Source: Aeromonas diversa CDC 2478-85 (GTDB lineage: Bacteria; Pseudomonadota; Gammaproteobacteria; Enterobacterales; Aeromonadaceae). Taken from it: DNA of 64,000 nucleotides. The first letter of the stretch is position 1. Every line of letters begins with the position of its first letter. A program made the position numbers and the translations under genes. The stretch covers positions 389,162-453,161 of the forward strand of contig NZ_CDCE01000020.1 of assembly GCF_000819805.1 (NCBI RefSeq), written 5' to 3'. The notes beneath the pieces were generated by a model. It ran no database searches. It saw only the letters and a program-made list of their open reading frames with translations, and was not told the DNA's origin. Below are positions 19,027 to 27,036 of the stretch, one piece after another.

Positions 19027-19893
19027 ATGAACGGAATACCCGATTTTATGGCCTGCTGGGACTATGCCCAGCCTGCCGCCACTGCCGAGCGCTTTATCGC
19101 CTTGCTGCCACAACTGGCCGAGTGCGACGACCCCCAGCCCCTGCTCGAGCTCAAGACCCAGCTTGCCCGCACCCACTCCCTGCGCCGCCAGTTTGACGAG
19201 GCTCACGCCCTGCTCGACGAGGTGGATCCGGCGCTCACCGACGCGACCCCCCGCGCCCGTTTGCGCTACCTGCTCGAGCGAGGGCGCAGCTTCAACTCAG
19301 CCGGCCGACGCCCCGAGGCCTTGCCTTGCTTCGAACAGGCCTGGCAGCTCGCTCTCAAGCTCCATGAAGACACCCTGGCGGTGGACGCCGCCCACATGAT
19401 GGCTATCGCCCTGCCGACGACAGAGCAGACCCGCTGGCACCAGCAGGCGATCGCCCTGGCCGAGCGCAGCAAGGAGGAGGGGGCCCGGCGCTGGTTGCCG
19501 AGCCTGTGGAACAACCTGGCCTGGACCCTGTTCGATCAGGGACGCCTCGACGAGGCGCTGACCCTGCAACACAAGTGTCTGGAGTGGCACGAGGAGCATG
19601 AGCGGGTGAAGCAGGCCTTCATCGCCCGCTGGAGTATTGGCCGCATCCTGCGCGAGCAGGGCAAGCGTGACGAGGCATGGGCCAGCCAGCTGGCATTGCA
19701 GGAGGCGATGGACGAGGCCGGGCAGGCGCCCGACGGTTATCTGTTCGAGGAGCTGGGCGAGCTGGCGCTGCTGCGCCAGGATCCTGAGGTAGCGTCCGAG
19801 GAGTTTTTCGCCCGTGCCTGGTTCCTGCTCTCCAAGGAGGCGGGGCTGGCGCCCGAGCGGCTGGAGCGGCTCAAGCGCCTCGCCAAGCTGTGA
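19027..19893 (+). CDS. TPR-repeat protein of unknown function
   Basis: A 288-residue soluble protein made of tetratricopeptide-like helix pairs, with no signal peptide: for example RLRYLLERGRSFNSAGRRPEAL, LWNNLAWTLFDQGRLDEALTLQ and ARWSIGRILREQGKRDEAWA. Such repeats usually mediate protein contacts. I choose ATG 19027 (MNGIPDFMACWDYA) because CGGAG lies seven bases upstream; an earlier in-frame start lies across a perfect C5TCGAG5 palindrome and is unlikely. Its TGA directly abuts the luxO TGA (shared TGATCA), with no intervening terminator visible. Confidence 0.7.
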   Translation: MNGIPDFMACWDYAQPAATAERFIALLPQLAECDDPQPLLELKTQLARTHSLRRQFDEAHALLDEVDPALTDATPRARLRYLLERGRSFNSAGRRPEALPCFEQAWQLALKLHEDTLAVDAAHMMAIALPTTEQTRWHQQAIALAERSKEEGARRWLPSLWNNLAWTLFDQGRLDEALTLQHKCLEWHEEHERVKQAFIARWSIGRILREQGKRDEAWASQLALQEAMDEAGQAPDGYLFEELGELALLRQDPEVASEEFFARAWFLLSKEAGLAPERLERLKRLAKL

Positions 19894-21324
19894 TCAGGCG
19901 ACGCCGGCGTCTTCCCACGCCTGCTTCTTGCGATAGATGGTGGAGGGGCTGATCTCGAGCAGGGCGGCCGCCTTGGGAATGTTGCCGTCGCACTGCCTGA
20001 TGGCGTGCTCTATGGTCTCCTTCTCCACCACCCAGAGTGGGCGTACCGGCAGGCTATGCGTCTCGACGATGACCGGCATGGCGACGTCGGTGAGCACACT
20101 CTGCACGGCAGTGCGGCTGTTTAAGGGGGGGGGCAGCATGGGCACGTCCACCCGCTCCCCGTCGTTGAGCACCACAGTATTGCGGATCACGTTTTGCAGC
20201 TCGCGCACGTTACCGGGCCAGGGGTAGTCGAGCAGCAGGCGCACCGCCTCGGGGGAAAAGTCGGTGAAGCGGCGCCCCTCTTCACGGGCATAGCGCTGCA
20301 GCAGTTCCCGCGCCAGCAGCAAGATGTCTTCCCCCCGCTCGCGCAGGGGCGGCAGGGTCAGCGGGATGACGTGCAGCCGATAGTAGAGATCCTCGCGAAA
20401 ACGGCCCGCCTTTACCTCGGCCAGGGGATCCCGGTTGGTGGCGCAGACGAAGCGCACATCCACCGACTCGGTCTTGCCACTGCCCACCTTCTGGAAGCTG
20501 CCGGTCTGGATGAAGCGCAGCAACTTGCTCTGCAGATCCAGGTCCATCTCGCAGATCTCGTCGAGAAACAGGGTACCCCCGTCGGCCAGGCTGGCGGCGC
20601 CCTTGCGATCCCCGACGGCGCCGGTGAAGGAGCCCTTCACATGGCCGAAGATCTCGCTCTCCATCAGATCGTGGGGAATGGCGGCGCAGTTGAGGGCGAC
20701 GAAGGGGTTCTCCCTACGCGGGCTGCTCTTGTGGATCGCCTCGGCACAGACCTCTTTCCCGGTGCCGCTCTCCCCCGTGATGAAGACGGTCGCCTTGCTC
20801 GGTGCGGCACTCTCTATGATGCGATAGACCGCCTGCATGGGCATGGAGCCCCCGATAAACCCGGCGAAGGAGTTACGCTCGAAGTTCTCTTTATAGTGGG
20901 CGACCAGTGTGCTCAGTTGTTGATGCTGCAAGGCGTTGTGCGCCGTGGCACAGAGCCGCTTGCTATCAAACGGCTTGGTCAGGAAGTCGAAGGCACCGCA
21001 GCGCATCGCCTCCACGGCGATGTCGGCCGAGGCGTGGGCGGTGATCACCACCACGGCGCAGGGAAGCTGCTGTTCGGTCACCTGACGCAAGATGGTCATG
21101 CCATCCATGTCGGGCAACTCGAGATCGAGCAGGATGAGGTGCACATTTTGACTCTGCAGGATCTCGAGTGCCTGCTGGCCACAGTCGGCCATCAGCACCT
21201 CATACCCCTCCTGACGCAGGTACTGTTGGTAGACGACGGCCAGGCTCAGGGTATCTTCCACCAACAGGATTCGGGAGGTTGACTGTGACACAGTGGGCAT
21301 CCTTGACGATTGATTGTTAAGCAC
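19894..21324 (-). CDS. luxO: LuxO-like sigma-54-dependent response regulator
   Basis: A 476-residue NtrC-class regulator. The receiver domain (~17-135) has phospho-acceptor Asp at about residue 67 (LILLDLELPDMDG) and a Lys switch (LTKPFD). The AAA+ domain has Walker A GESGTGKE, the sigma-54 contact loop GSFTGA (Ser instead of Ala at position 2) and LFLDEICEMDLDLQSKLLRFIQTG. A Fis-type HTH ends the protein (NIPKAAALLEISPSTIYRK). The long identity to Vibrio LuxO, including PPPLN and the HTH, supports a quorum-sensing regulator that activates small RNAs with sigma-54. No luxU follows it. GTG 21324 gives the longer N-terminus; ATG 21300 is possible. Confidence 0.82.
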   Translation of the reverse strand: MLNNQSSRMPTVSQSTSRILLVEDTLSLAVVYQQYLRQEGYEVLMADCGQQALEILQSQNVHLILLDLELPDMDGMTILRQVTEQQLPCAVVVITAHASADIAVEAMRCGAFDFLTKPFDSKRLCATAHNALQHQQLSTLVAHYKENFERNSFAGFIGGSMPMQAVYRIIESAAPSKATVFITGESGTGKEVCAEAIHKSSPRRENPFVALNCAAIPHDLMESEIFGHVKGSFTGAVGDRKGAASLADGGTLFLDEICEMDLDLQSKLLRFIQTGSFQKVGSGKTESVDVRFVCATNRDPLAEVKAGRFREDLYYRLHVIPLTLPPLRERGEDILLLARELLQRYAREEGRRFTDFSPEAVRLLLDYPWPGNVRELQNVIRNTVVLNDGERVDVPMLPPPLNSRTAVQSVLTDVAMPVIVETHSLPVRPLWVVEKETIEHAIRQCDGNIPKAAALLEISPSTIYRKKQAWEDAGVA

Positions 21325-21402
21325 AATTTAGCCCCAGACGGGCCTTCGGCTCAATCCAATTTAGGGATCTGTCGGTGCAAAAGACAAATAAAGGGGAGCA
21401 AA

Positions 21403-21422
21403 TGGGCCGGGGTGGACCGGCC
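21403..21422 (-). terminator. Possible terminator of the universal stress gene
   Basis: GGGCCGG and CCGGCCC pair around a 6-base loop in the 107-base gap between the stress gene and luxO. The T tail on the - strand is weak (ATTTG), so termination may be partial. Confidence 0.4.
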
Positions 21423-21431
21423 CGATGTGGG

Positions 21432-21869
21432 TTACGCCTCTTGCTGGCGCACGATGAGCACGGGGCAGGGGGCATGGCGCACGACGGCTTCGGCAACGCT
21501 ACCGACCAGCAGGTGGGCCAGGCCGGTGCGGCCGTGGCTGCCCATGATCAGAAGATCACACTTGTCCTTGTCGGCCAGGGCCACGATCTCGTCAGGGGCA
21601 CGTCCGAAGCAGACCTCGAAGGTGGCCGGCACGGGCAGCTCGCCGAGCAGGGCCGTGAGGTGGGACTGGGCCTGCTGCTCGAGCTGGAAGGTAATCTCGG
21701 CGGCGGTCATGTGCAGGATCTTGTAGCTGTCGAAGCCCTGGAGCTGGTCGACCACGTGTACCAGCTTGAGGCTGGCATTGTGGCTCTGGGCCATGAACAC
21801 TGCGTAGTCGAGCACCGGCTTGGACATGGGAGAGAAATCGACGGGACACATGATGCTCTTGATGGACAT
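21432..21869 (-). CDS. Universal stress protein (UspA family)
   Basis: A 145-residue single-domain Usp protein. The N-terminal strand MSIKSIMCPVDFSPMSKPVLDYA and the ATP-binding-type motif GSHGRTGLAHLLVGSVAEAVVRHAPCPVLIV are characteristic (G2xG9xGS/T). Such proteins accumulate in stress or stationary phase, and many bind ATP. I use ATG 21869 (GAGGAG upstream) rather than the longer frame. It lies upstream of luxO on the same strand. Confidence 0.9.
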   Translation of the reverse strand: MSIKSIMCPVDFSPMSKPVLDYAVFMAQSHNASLKLVHVVDQLQGFDSYKILHMTAAEITFQLEQQAQSHLTALLGELPVPATFEVCFGRAPDEIVALADKDKCDLLIMGSHGRTGLAHLLVGSVAEAVVRHAPCPVLIVRQQEA

Positions 21870-22047
21870 GGGGAGACTCCTCTGAGTAGGGCCGCGCTGG
21901 GCCGAAACGGTCGACGGGGTTGTTCCCGCCACTACCGCCATCTTACGTCCTGGGGGGGTAAAGAACATGGGCAGGGTGCGGGAACATGAGCCAGATCCGG
22001 TTTTTGATGGTTTCGATGGAGGCTCTGCATTCCTGCCGTCAAGGTCC

Positions 22048-22494
22048 TCAATTGGGCGTCGAGAAGGCCTTGGCCAGCCGATCGTAGAGGATCACGTTGA
22101 CCGAGGCGGCCAGGTTCATGCAGCCGCGGGTCGGTACATAGATGACGTCGCGGCACCACTGTGTGATGTCACTCCCCAGGGTGCCGTCCTCGGGCCCGAA
22201 GATGTAGAAGGCGTTCTCCGGGTGTTGGTAGTCGGGCAGGGGAATGGCTCCCTCGATCAGATCCACCGCCACCGGCACCGCCCCCTCGGGCAGGGCGGCG
22301 GCCAGGGTATCGACCCCGACCAGGGGGATCTGCTGCACCATCTGCTTGGTGTCGGTGACGAAACGCTGAGCCAGCTCGAAGCGGACCCCGCTGTAGAAGA
22401 CGGCATCGGCGCCGTAGCAGCCGGCGGCGCGCAGCACGGCGCCCACGTTCTCCGGCGATTTGGGATTGACCAGCCCTATGGTGACCTGACTCAT
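22048..22494 (-). CDS. SpoU/TrmH-family RNA methyltransferase
   Basis: A 148-residue minimal SPOUT methyltransferase lacking extra RNA-binding domains. The motif 1 region is IGLVNPKSPENVGAVLRAAG, and motifs 2-3 are FYIFGPEDGTL and VYVPTRGCMNLAASVNVILYD, which form the knotted SAM site. The target (tRNA or rRNA 2'-O-ribose) cannot be read from sequence; TrmL-like tRNA methylation is one possibility. ATG 22494 has GAGGAG upstream. It is divergent from psuK, with about 160 bases between. Confidence 0.85.
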   Translation of the reverse strand: MSQVTIGLVNPKSPENVGAVLRAAGCYGADAVFYSGVRFELAQRFVTDTKQMVQQIPLVGVDTLAAALPEGAVPVAVDLIEGAIPLPDYQHPENAFYIFGPEDGTLGSDITQWCRDVIYVPTRGCMNLAASVNVILYDRLAKAFSTPN

Positions 22495-22622
22495 GACGGC
22501 TCCTCGTGATAACGGGGCGCGATTATAGGCCCGTGCGCCGCCCCATGCACCCCGCGCGTGTTTTGTGCGCCCTCCGACATTTTTTTGCACTGGCCATTGC
22601 GTCGCCTTGGGAACGGGAAATA

Positions 22623-22656
22623 ATAGACAAACGTTTGCAAATGGATGTTTGTCTAT
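22623..22656. promoter_or_regulatory. Operator-like inverted repeat over the psuK start
   Basis: ATAGACAAAC (22623-22632) and GTTTGTCTAT (22647-22656) are perfect 10-bp inverted arms with a 14-base spacer, and the right arm covers the psuK start codon. A third half-site makes the palindrome CAAACGTTTG at 22628-22637. PsuK itself carries an N-terminal HTH, so autoregulation is plausible. Confidence 0.6.
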
Positions 22657-23746
22657 GACGGAGCGTGAACAAGAGGTGCTGCACCTGCTGCGCGAGGACC
22701 CCATGATCGCCCAACAGGAGCTGGCGGACCGGCTCGGGATCAGCCGCTCGGCCCTGGCCAGCCACATCTCGAGCCTGATGCGTCAGGGCTATGTGATGGG
22801 GCGTGGCTATGTGCTGCGCGAGGGGCCCTACGCCGTGGTGATCGGCGGGGCCAACATGGATATCTGTGGCAAGGCGCTCGGTGCGCTGACGCTCGGGGAT
22901 TCGACCCCCGGTCGGGTGCACACGGCGGCCGGCGGTGTGGCCCGCAACATCGCCGAGAACCTGGCCCGGCTAGGCAGCGACACCCGCCTCATCACGGCGG
23001 TGGGCAATGACGCCCACGGCCACCGCCTCATGGAGGTGAGCCAGCAGGCCGGCGTCAACATGCGCCACACCCTGGTGCTCGATGGCCACACCACCTCCTG
23101 CTATCTGAGCCTGCACGATGGCAGCGGCGAGATGAGCTGCGCCATCAACGACATGGGGATCCTCGACGAGCTGACCCCGCAGCGGCTCGCCCTGCAAGAT
23201 GGTTTGCTCTCGGGGGCGCGCGCCCTGGTACTCGACACCAACCTCTCGAGCCAGACCCTGGCCTGGCTGTTCGACCGCTACGGCCATCTGCCCCTGTTTG
23301 TCGACACCGTCTCGGTGGCCAAGGTGGAAAAGATCCGTCCCTGGCTGCCAGCCATCCACACCCTGAAACCGAACCGGCTGGAGGCCGAGCGCCTGTGCGG
23401 CATCACCATAGCCGGGCCCGAGAGCTGGCCCATGGTCGCCGCCTGGTTCCACCGCGCCGGGGTGCAGCGCCTGTTCCTGAGTCTGGGGGAGCAGGGGATC
23501 TATTACAGCGACGGGGAGCAGCAGGCCCACCTGCCGGTGCTGCCCGTGCCCGTGGTCAACGTGACCGGCGGCGGGGACGCCTTCATGGGTGCCCTGGTCC
23601 ACGCCTGGTTGCAGGAGACCCCCCTCGATGAGAGCGCCCGCTTCGCCCTGGCCTGCTCGGCTTTGGCGGTGGGCTGCGAAGACACCGTTTTTACCGGCCT
23701 CTCCCGGGCCGCCGCACTGAGAATCCTGGAGGAATACCCATGCTGA
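22655..23746 (+). CDS. psuK: Pseudouridine kinase with N-terminal HTH (PfkB family)
   Basis: A 363-residue protein. Residues 1-55 form a winged HTH (EVLHLLREDPMIAQQELADRLGISRSALASHISSL). The ribokinase-type kinase follows, with GGANMDICG, AAGGVARNIAENLARLG and the PfkB anion-hole signature NVTGGGDAFMGALVHA, whose Asp is catalytic. Paired with psuG, it should convert pseudouridine to pseudouridine 5'-phosphate. The reading frame is open further upstream, but ATG 22655 follows directly after the operator; its ribosome site is weak. It overlaps psuG by seven bases, implying translational coupling. Confidence 0.87.
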   Translation: MTEREQEVLHLLREDPMIAQQELADRLGISRSALASHISSLMRQGYVMGRGYVLREGPYAVVIGGANMDICGKALGALTLGDSTPGRVHTAAGGVARNIAENLARLGSDTRLITAVGNDAHGHRLMEVSQQAGVNMRHTLVLDGHTTSCYLSLHDGSGEMSCAINDMGILDELTPQRLALQDGLLSGARALVLDTNLSSQTLAWLFDRYGHLPLFVDTVSVAKVEKIRPWLPAIHTLKPNRLEAERLCGITIAGPESWPMVAAWFHRAGVQRLFLSLGEQGIYYSDGEQQAHLPVLPVPVVNVTGGGDAFMGALVHAWLQETPLDESARFALACSALAVGCEDTVFTGLSRAAALRILEEYPC

Positions 23747-24648
23747 GCCCCTATCTCGATATCCTGCCGGAAATTGCCGATGCCCTGGCCACCGGTAAAC
23801 CGGTCGTGGCCCTCGAGTCCACCATCATCTCCCACGGCATGCCCTATCCGCAGAACGTGGAGACCGCCCGCCGGGTCGAGCAGGTGGTGCGTGACAACGG
23901 CGCCGTGCCGGCCACCATCGCCATCATCGACGGGCGCCTCAAGGTCGGGCTCGATGCCGCCGCTCTGGAGGCCCTGGGCAAGGGGGGCCACGCCGTCACC
24001 AAGTGCAGCCGCCGTGACATCCCCTTCGTGCTGGCCGCCAAACAGATGGGGGCGACCACGGTCGCCTCGACCATGATAGTCGCGGCCATGGCCGGGATCC
24101 GGGTGTTTGCTACCGGTGGCATCGGCGGGGTGCACCGTGGTGCGCCCGAGACCTTCGACATCTCGGCAGACCTGCAGGAGCTGGCTCACACCGGGGTGGC
24201 CGTGGTGTGCGCCGGGGCCAAGTCGATCCTCGACATCGGCCTGACCCTCGAATACCTGGAGACCCAGGGGGTGCCGGTGATCGGCTACCAGAGCGAGGAG
24301 CTGCCCGCCTTCTATACCCGCGAGAGCGGCTTCAAGGTGGATTACCGGCTCGATACCCCGGCGGCGATCGCCGAGGCGCTGCGTCTGAAATGGGCGCTGG
24401 GGCTGGAGGGGGGCGCCGTGGTGGCCAACCCGATCCCGGCCGAGTTCGCCATGCCCAAGGCCGACATCGATGCGGCCATCCAGCAGGCCCTGCGCGAGGC
24501 CGACGAGCAGGGGATCAAGGGCAAGGCATCGACCCCCTTCCTGCTGGCCCGCGTCTGCGAACTGACCGGCGGAAACTCCCTGGCCGCCAACATCCAGCTG
24601 GTGCTCAGCAACGCCGCCCTGGGGGCGCGCATCGCCGCCGCACTGTGA
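23740..24648 (+). CDS. psuG: Pseudouridine-5'-phosphate glycosidase
   Basis: A 302-residue enzyme that splits pseudouridine 5'-phosphate to uracil and ribose 5-phosphate (reversibly). Family blocks are clear: VVALESTIISHGMPYPQNVETA, TIAIIDGRLKVGL, FATGGIGGVHRGAPETFDISADL and ANPIPAEFAMP. The catalytic Glu is expected in the ESTIISHG block. It overlaps psuK and ends at a bidirectional terminator; no transporter gene is adjacent. Confidence 0.95.
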   Translation: MLSPYLDILPEIADALATGKPVVALESTIISHGMPYPQNVETARRVEQVVRDNGAVPATIAIIDGRLKVGLDAAALEALGKGGHAVTKCSRRDIPFVLAAKQMGATTVASTMIVAAMAGIRVFATGGIGGVHRGAPETFDISADLQELAHTGVAVVCAGAKSILDIGLTLEYLETQGVPVIGYQSEELPAFYTRESGFKVDYRLDTPAAIAEALRLKWALGLEGGAVVANPIPAEFAMPKADIDAAIQQALREADEQGIKGKASTPFLLARVCELTGGNSLAANIQLVLSNAALGARIAAAL

Positions 24649-24663
24649 GGTCGATGGTGACAG

Positions 24664-24691
24664 AAAAGAGGGCCGTTCGGCCCTCTTTTTT
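24664..24691. terminator. Bidirectional terminator after psuG
   Basis: AAAAGAGGGCCG and CGGCCCTCTTTT pair around TT, with further T. The convergent carbonic anhydrase gene ends at 24690. Confidence 0.92.
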
Positions 24692-25418
24692 ATTCCAGAA
24701 TGGTGCGGGCGCCGAGGGGTTGCGCCGGCCGGTTGTTGGGGTGGTGCATCAGGGCCTTGAAGGCGTCGATCTGCGCCTGACTGGCGGTGACGGGGTGTTT
24801 GAGCACCAGCCAGCGCACTCCTTCCGAACAGGGAGGGGTGGTCAGCGATCCGTTGAAACGGTAGTAATCGAGCCCCTTGGGCAGCAGGGCGCGCACGTCG
24901 AGGGGGCGGGCCAGCGACACAGGTGTGCCGACCTGCTTGGGCAACTGGCGCCACGCCTCGGTGAGCAGGGGGTTGGCGGCACCCGCCTCGAACATCACGG
25001 CCAGCACCAGCAGCTCCCCTTGCTCGCTGGCGTGGACCAGGTGCGCCTCGAGGGGATAGTGGCGACCCTGGATCAGGTTTTCGCTCGGCGCGTGGAAGTG
25101 GAACTGCTTGAGGGTGAAGGCGTGCCCGTCCAGGGTGAGTTGGCTGCCCGGGGCGTAGTCGAGTTGCAACGTGTGGCCGTTGTTGATGAGGGTGGTGGCT
25201 CCGGCCTGGTAGTGGGGGGCGAGCGGCGCCAGGGCCGATTTGATGGTGCCCTTGATATCGACCGGTGACTGGTTGTGGCCGCTGCAGGCGGCAAATTCAG
25301 GGGTGAGGCTGGCCCAGTGATCGGGCCCTTCTGCGCCGGTGTAGCCCCAGTGGGGGGCGGCGAAGGCGGTAGAGGAGAGTAGCAGTGTCGTGGTTAGCCA
25401 GCAGGTATTGATCTTCAT
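24690..25418 (-). CDS. Periplasmic alpha-type carbonic anhydrase
   Basis: A 242-residue zinc enzyme for CO2/bicarbonate interconversion. Residues 1-20 form a signal peptide (MKINTCWLTTTLLLSSTAFA). Alpha-class marks are all present: HWGY, NQSPVDI, the two zinc His in FHFHAPSEN, the third in EAHLVHAS, and SLTTPPCSEGV. I use ATG 25418 with an AGGG/GGA-rich ribosome site; an upstream in-frame start would add a hydrophilic tail before the signal peptide. It is a single gene. Confidence 0.93.
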   Translation of the reverse strand: MKINTCWLTTTLLLSSTAFAAPHWGYTGAEGPDHWASLTPEFAACSGHNQSPVDIKGTIKSALAPLAPHYQAGATTLINNGHTLQLDYAPGSQLTLDGHAFTLKQFHFHAPSENLIQGRHYPLEAHLVHASEQGELLVLAVMFEAGAANPLLTEAWRQLPKQVGTPVSLARPLDVRALLPKGLDYYRFNGSLTTPPCSEGVRWLVLKHPVTASQAQIDAFKALMHHPNNRPAQPLGARTILE

Positions 25419-25795
25419 ATCCCTATCCGAGAGCAAGAAAGAGTGAGCCTCCACGGGGGAGGAGTGGATGAGGCGAAGATGTTCTGTGGTTATGGGTGGG
25501 TACTACCCCTATAGGGTAAGACATGATGCGCCAAGAGGGCGCCAAGGGATACGTCATCAATTAATCACGGTGATCGCATTGACGAAATTAATGGGATTCA
25601 AACCACTCCATCACGGATCGGGTAGATCGTTCAGTATCTCACCCGGCAATTCATTGATTTAAAGCATATTAGCGTCTGTTCGACCGGATATCAGCGGCCA
25701 GTCACAGTTTCGTGATGTGTAAAAAAACTGCAATTGATGCTCTGGTCTGATCTCATGTCAAATTGCTCCGCCTACTAAACTGGAGCAATGTAAAA
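25419..25795. other. Intergenic region upstream of the nuclease
   Basis: A 377-base stretch with no convincing gene. It contains a 10-bp palindrome CCCTATAGGG (25507-25516) and an A/T-rich end near the nuclease start. I see no clear CRP, Fur or terminator element. Confidence 0.5.
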
Positions 25796-26554
25796 ATGAT
25801 AAAAATCAATAAATTGGTTCTGGCTGTCACCCTCGCTCTTGGCTCTGCCCCCCTGCTGGCGGCGGGCTTTACCTGTGGGGAACACGTGCGCTTCGGCATT
25901 CCGTCCGAGTCGGATCAGAAGCTGTGTCGCGACGCTTACGCCGTCGGTTACAACTATGACTACAAGGTGGCGGACTGGGTCTCTTACCAGATGACCAGCG
26001 AGAGCGCCCAGGGCTCGGTAAAGCGTAAGGATGCCTTTGCCGAGGACAAGGAGATCCCGGTGGCCTACCGCGCCACCCTGGCCGATTACAAACGCTCTGG
26101 CTACGACCGTGGCCACCAGGCTCCGGCTGCCGACATGGCCGCCACCGCCACCACCATGAAGCAGAGCTTCCTGCTCTCCAACATGACCCCGCAGTTGCCC
26201 GCTCTCAACCAGAAGGCGTGGCGCATTCTGGAAGAGAAGGTGCGTAACTGGGCCATCGCCCGTGGCGATGTGCAGGTCATCACAGGCCCCATCTTCACCG
26301 GTAATGAGGGCTCCATCGGTAATGCCGTCGGCATCCCGAGCGCCTACTACAAGGTGGTGATGGACCCTTATCGCCTGCAGGCCATTGCCTTCATCCTGCC
26401 CCAGGAGGATGTGCCCATGAGCCAGCTGACCAACTACCGTGTCTCGGTTCACGAGGTGGAGCAGCAGACCGGGCTCGATTTCTTCAGCGATCTGCCCGCC
26501 GACCAGCAGGCGACCCTGGAGGAGCGCGTCTCCCCCATGTGGAGCGACCGCTGA
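25796..26554 (+). CDS. Secreted DNA/RNA non-specific endonuclease
   Basis: A 252-residue secreted nuclease of the NucA/EndA beta-beta-alpha metal family. A signal peptide covers about residues 1-22 (KLVLAVTLALGSAPLLAAG). The active-site motif DRGHQAPAAD is at about residues 102-111, with its His as general base, followed by FLLSNMTPQLPALNQKAW, which supplies the metal-ligand Asn. It probably degrades extracellular nucleic acids for phosphate or nucleotides, perhaps feeding the NutA-like nucleotidase in this window. ATG 25796 has GGAG about ten bases upstream. Confidence 0.92.
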   Translation: MIKINKLVLAVTLALGSAPLLAAGFTCGEHVRFGIPSESDQKLCRDAYAVGYNYDYKVADWVSYQMTSESAQGSVKRKDAFAEDKEIPVAYRATLADYKRSGYDRGHQAPAADMAATATTMKQSFLLSNMTPQLPALNQKAWRILEEKVRNWAIARGDVQVITGPIFTGNEGSIGNAVGIPSAYYKVVMDPYRLQAIAFILPQEDVPMSQLTNYRVSVHEVEQQTGLDFFSDLPADQQATLEERVSPMWSDR

Positions 26555-26607
26555 GCTGAACCAGGGCTGTAAGGTACAGCCTGGGTTTAGCTTCAGGGAG
26601 TAGAATG

Positions 26608-26633
26608 GCCCTCCATTTTTTGGAGGGCTTTTT
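26608..26633 (+). terminator. Terminator of the nuclease that contains the next gene's ribosome site
   Basis: GCCCTCCA (26608-26615) pairs with TGGAGGGC (26621-26628) around TTTTT, with five T after it. The right arm holds GGAGGG, ideally placed seven bases before TTG 26635, so the same hairpin can end the nuclease message and mask the next ribosome site. Confidence 0.8.
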
Positions 26634-26634
26634 C

Positions 26635-27000
26635 TTGTCGAAGTACGCGTTCACATTGGCCGCCCTGTTGGCTGCGCCGCAGGCCCTGGCCGGCGATCAA
26701 TTCACCCTGGGTCGTACCCTGTTGCTGGGCATCGGCGATAGTGGCGCCACCATTCCCCTGCTGGTCTGCCGTCCCACCAAGTACGTCAAGGTCAAGGCCG
26801 AGCGGGGTCTCACCCTGGAGCGGCTGGTGGTTACCTATGGGGACGATCGCACCCGCACCGTACGTTTTGACCGGGAGATGGACAAGGATCAGGAGACCCA
26901 GTGGCAATCCCTTGGCACCCGTCGCTGCGTCAAGAAGATCCAGGTCTACGGCAACGCGGAAGGGAGCAAAGCCGGGGTCAAGGTCTTCGGTCGTCGCTGA
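26635..27000 (+). CDS. DUF2541 family periplasmic protein
   Basis: A 121-residue exported protein. Starting at TTG 26635 gives a short, typical signal peptide (MSKYAFTLAALLAAPQALA) and a perfect GGAGGG ribosome site at 26622-26627. The in-frame ATG at 26605 would place the terminator stem inside the coding region and has no good ribosome site. The mature part resembles DUF2541 proteins such as E. coli YaaI (LLVCRPTKYVKVKAERG near 45; RRCVKKIQVYG near 98), with two Cys likely forming a disulfide. The function is unknown. Confidence 0.72.
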   Translation: MSKYAFTLAALLAAPQALAGDQFTLGRTLLLGIGDSGATIPLLVCRPTKYVKVKAERGLTLERLVVTYGDDRTRTVRFDREMDKDQETQWQSLGTRRCVKKIQVYGNAEGSKAGVKVFGRR

Positions 27001-27010
27001 GTCGAGACAA

Positions 27011-27036
27011 AAAGAGCGCCATCAGGCGCTCTTTTC
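27011..27036. terminator. Bidirectional terminator between DUF2541 gene and mog
   Basis: AAAGAGCGCC (27011-27020) and GGCGCTCTTT pair around ATCA, with T on one side and A on the other. mog ends at 27035. Confidence 0.9.

Noticed and set aside
21325..21431. qrr small RNA next to luxO
   Set aside because: The gap is 107 bases, partly a terminator, with no -24/-12 promoter or Qrr core seen.
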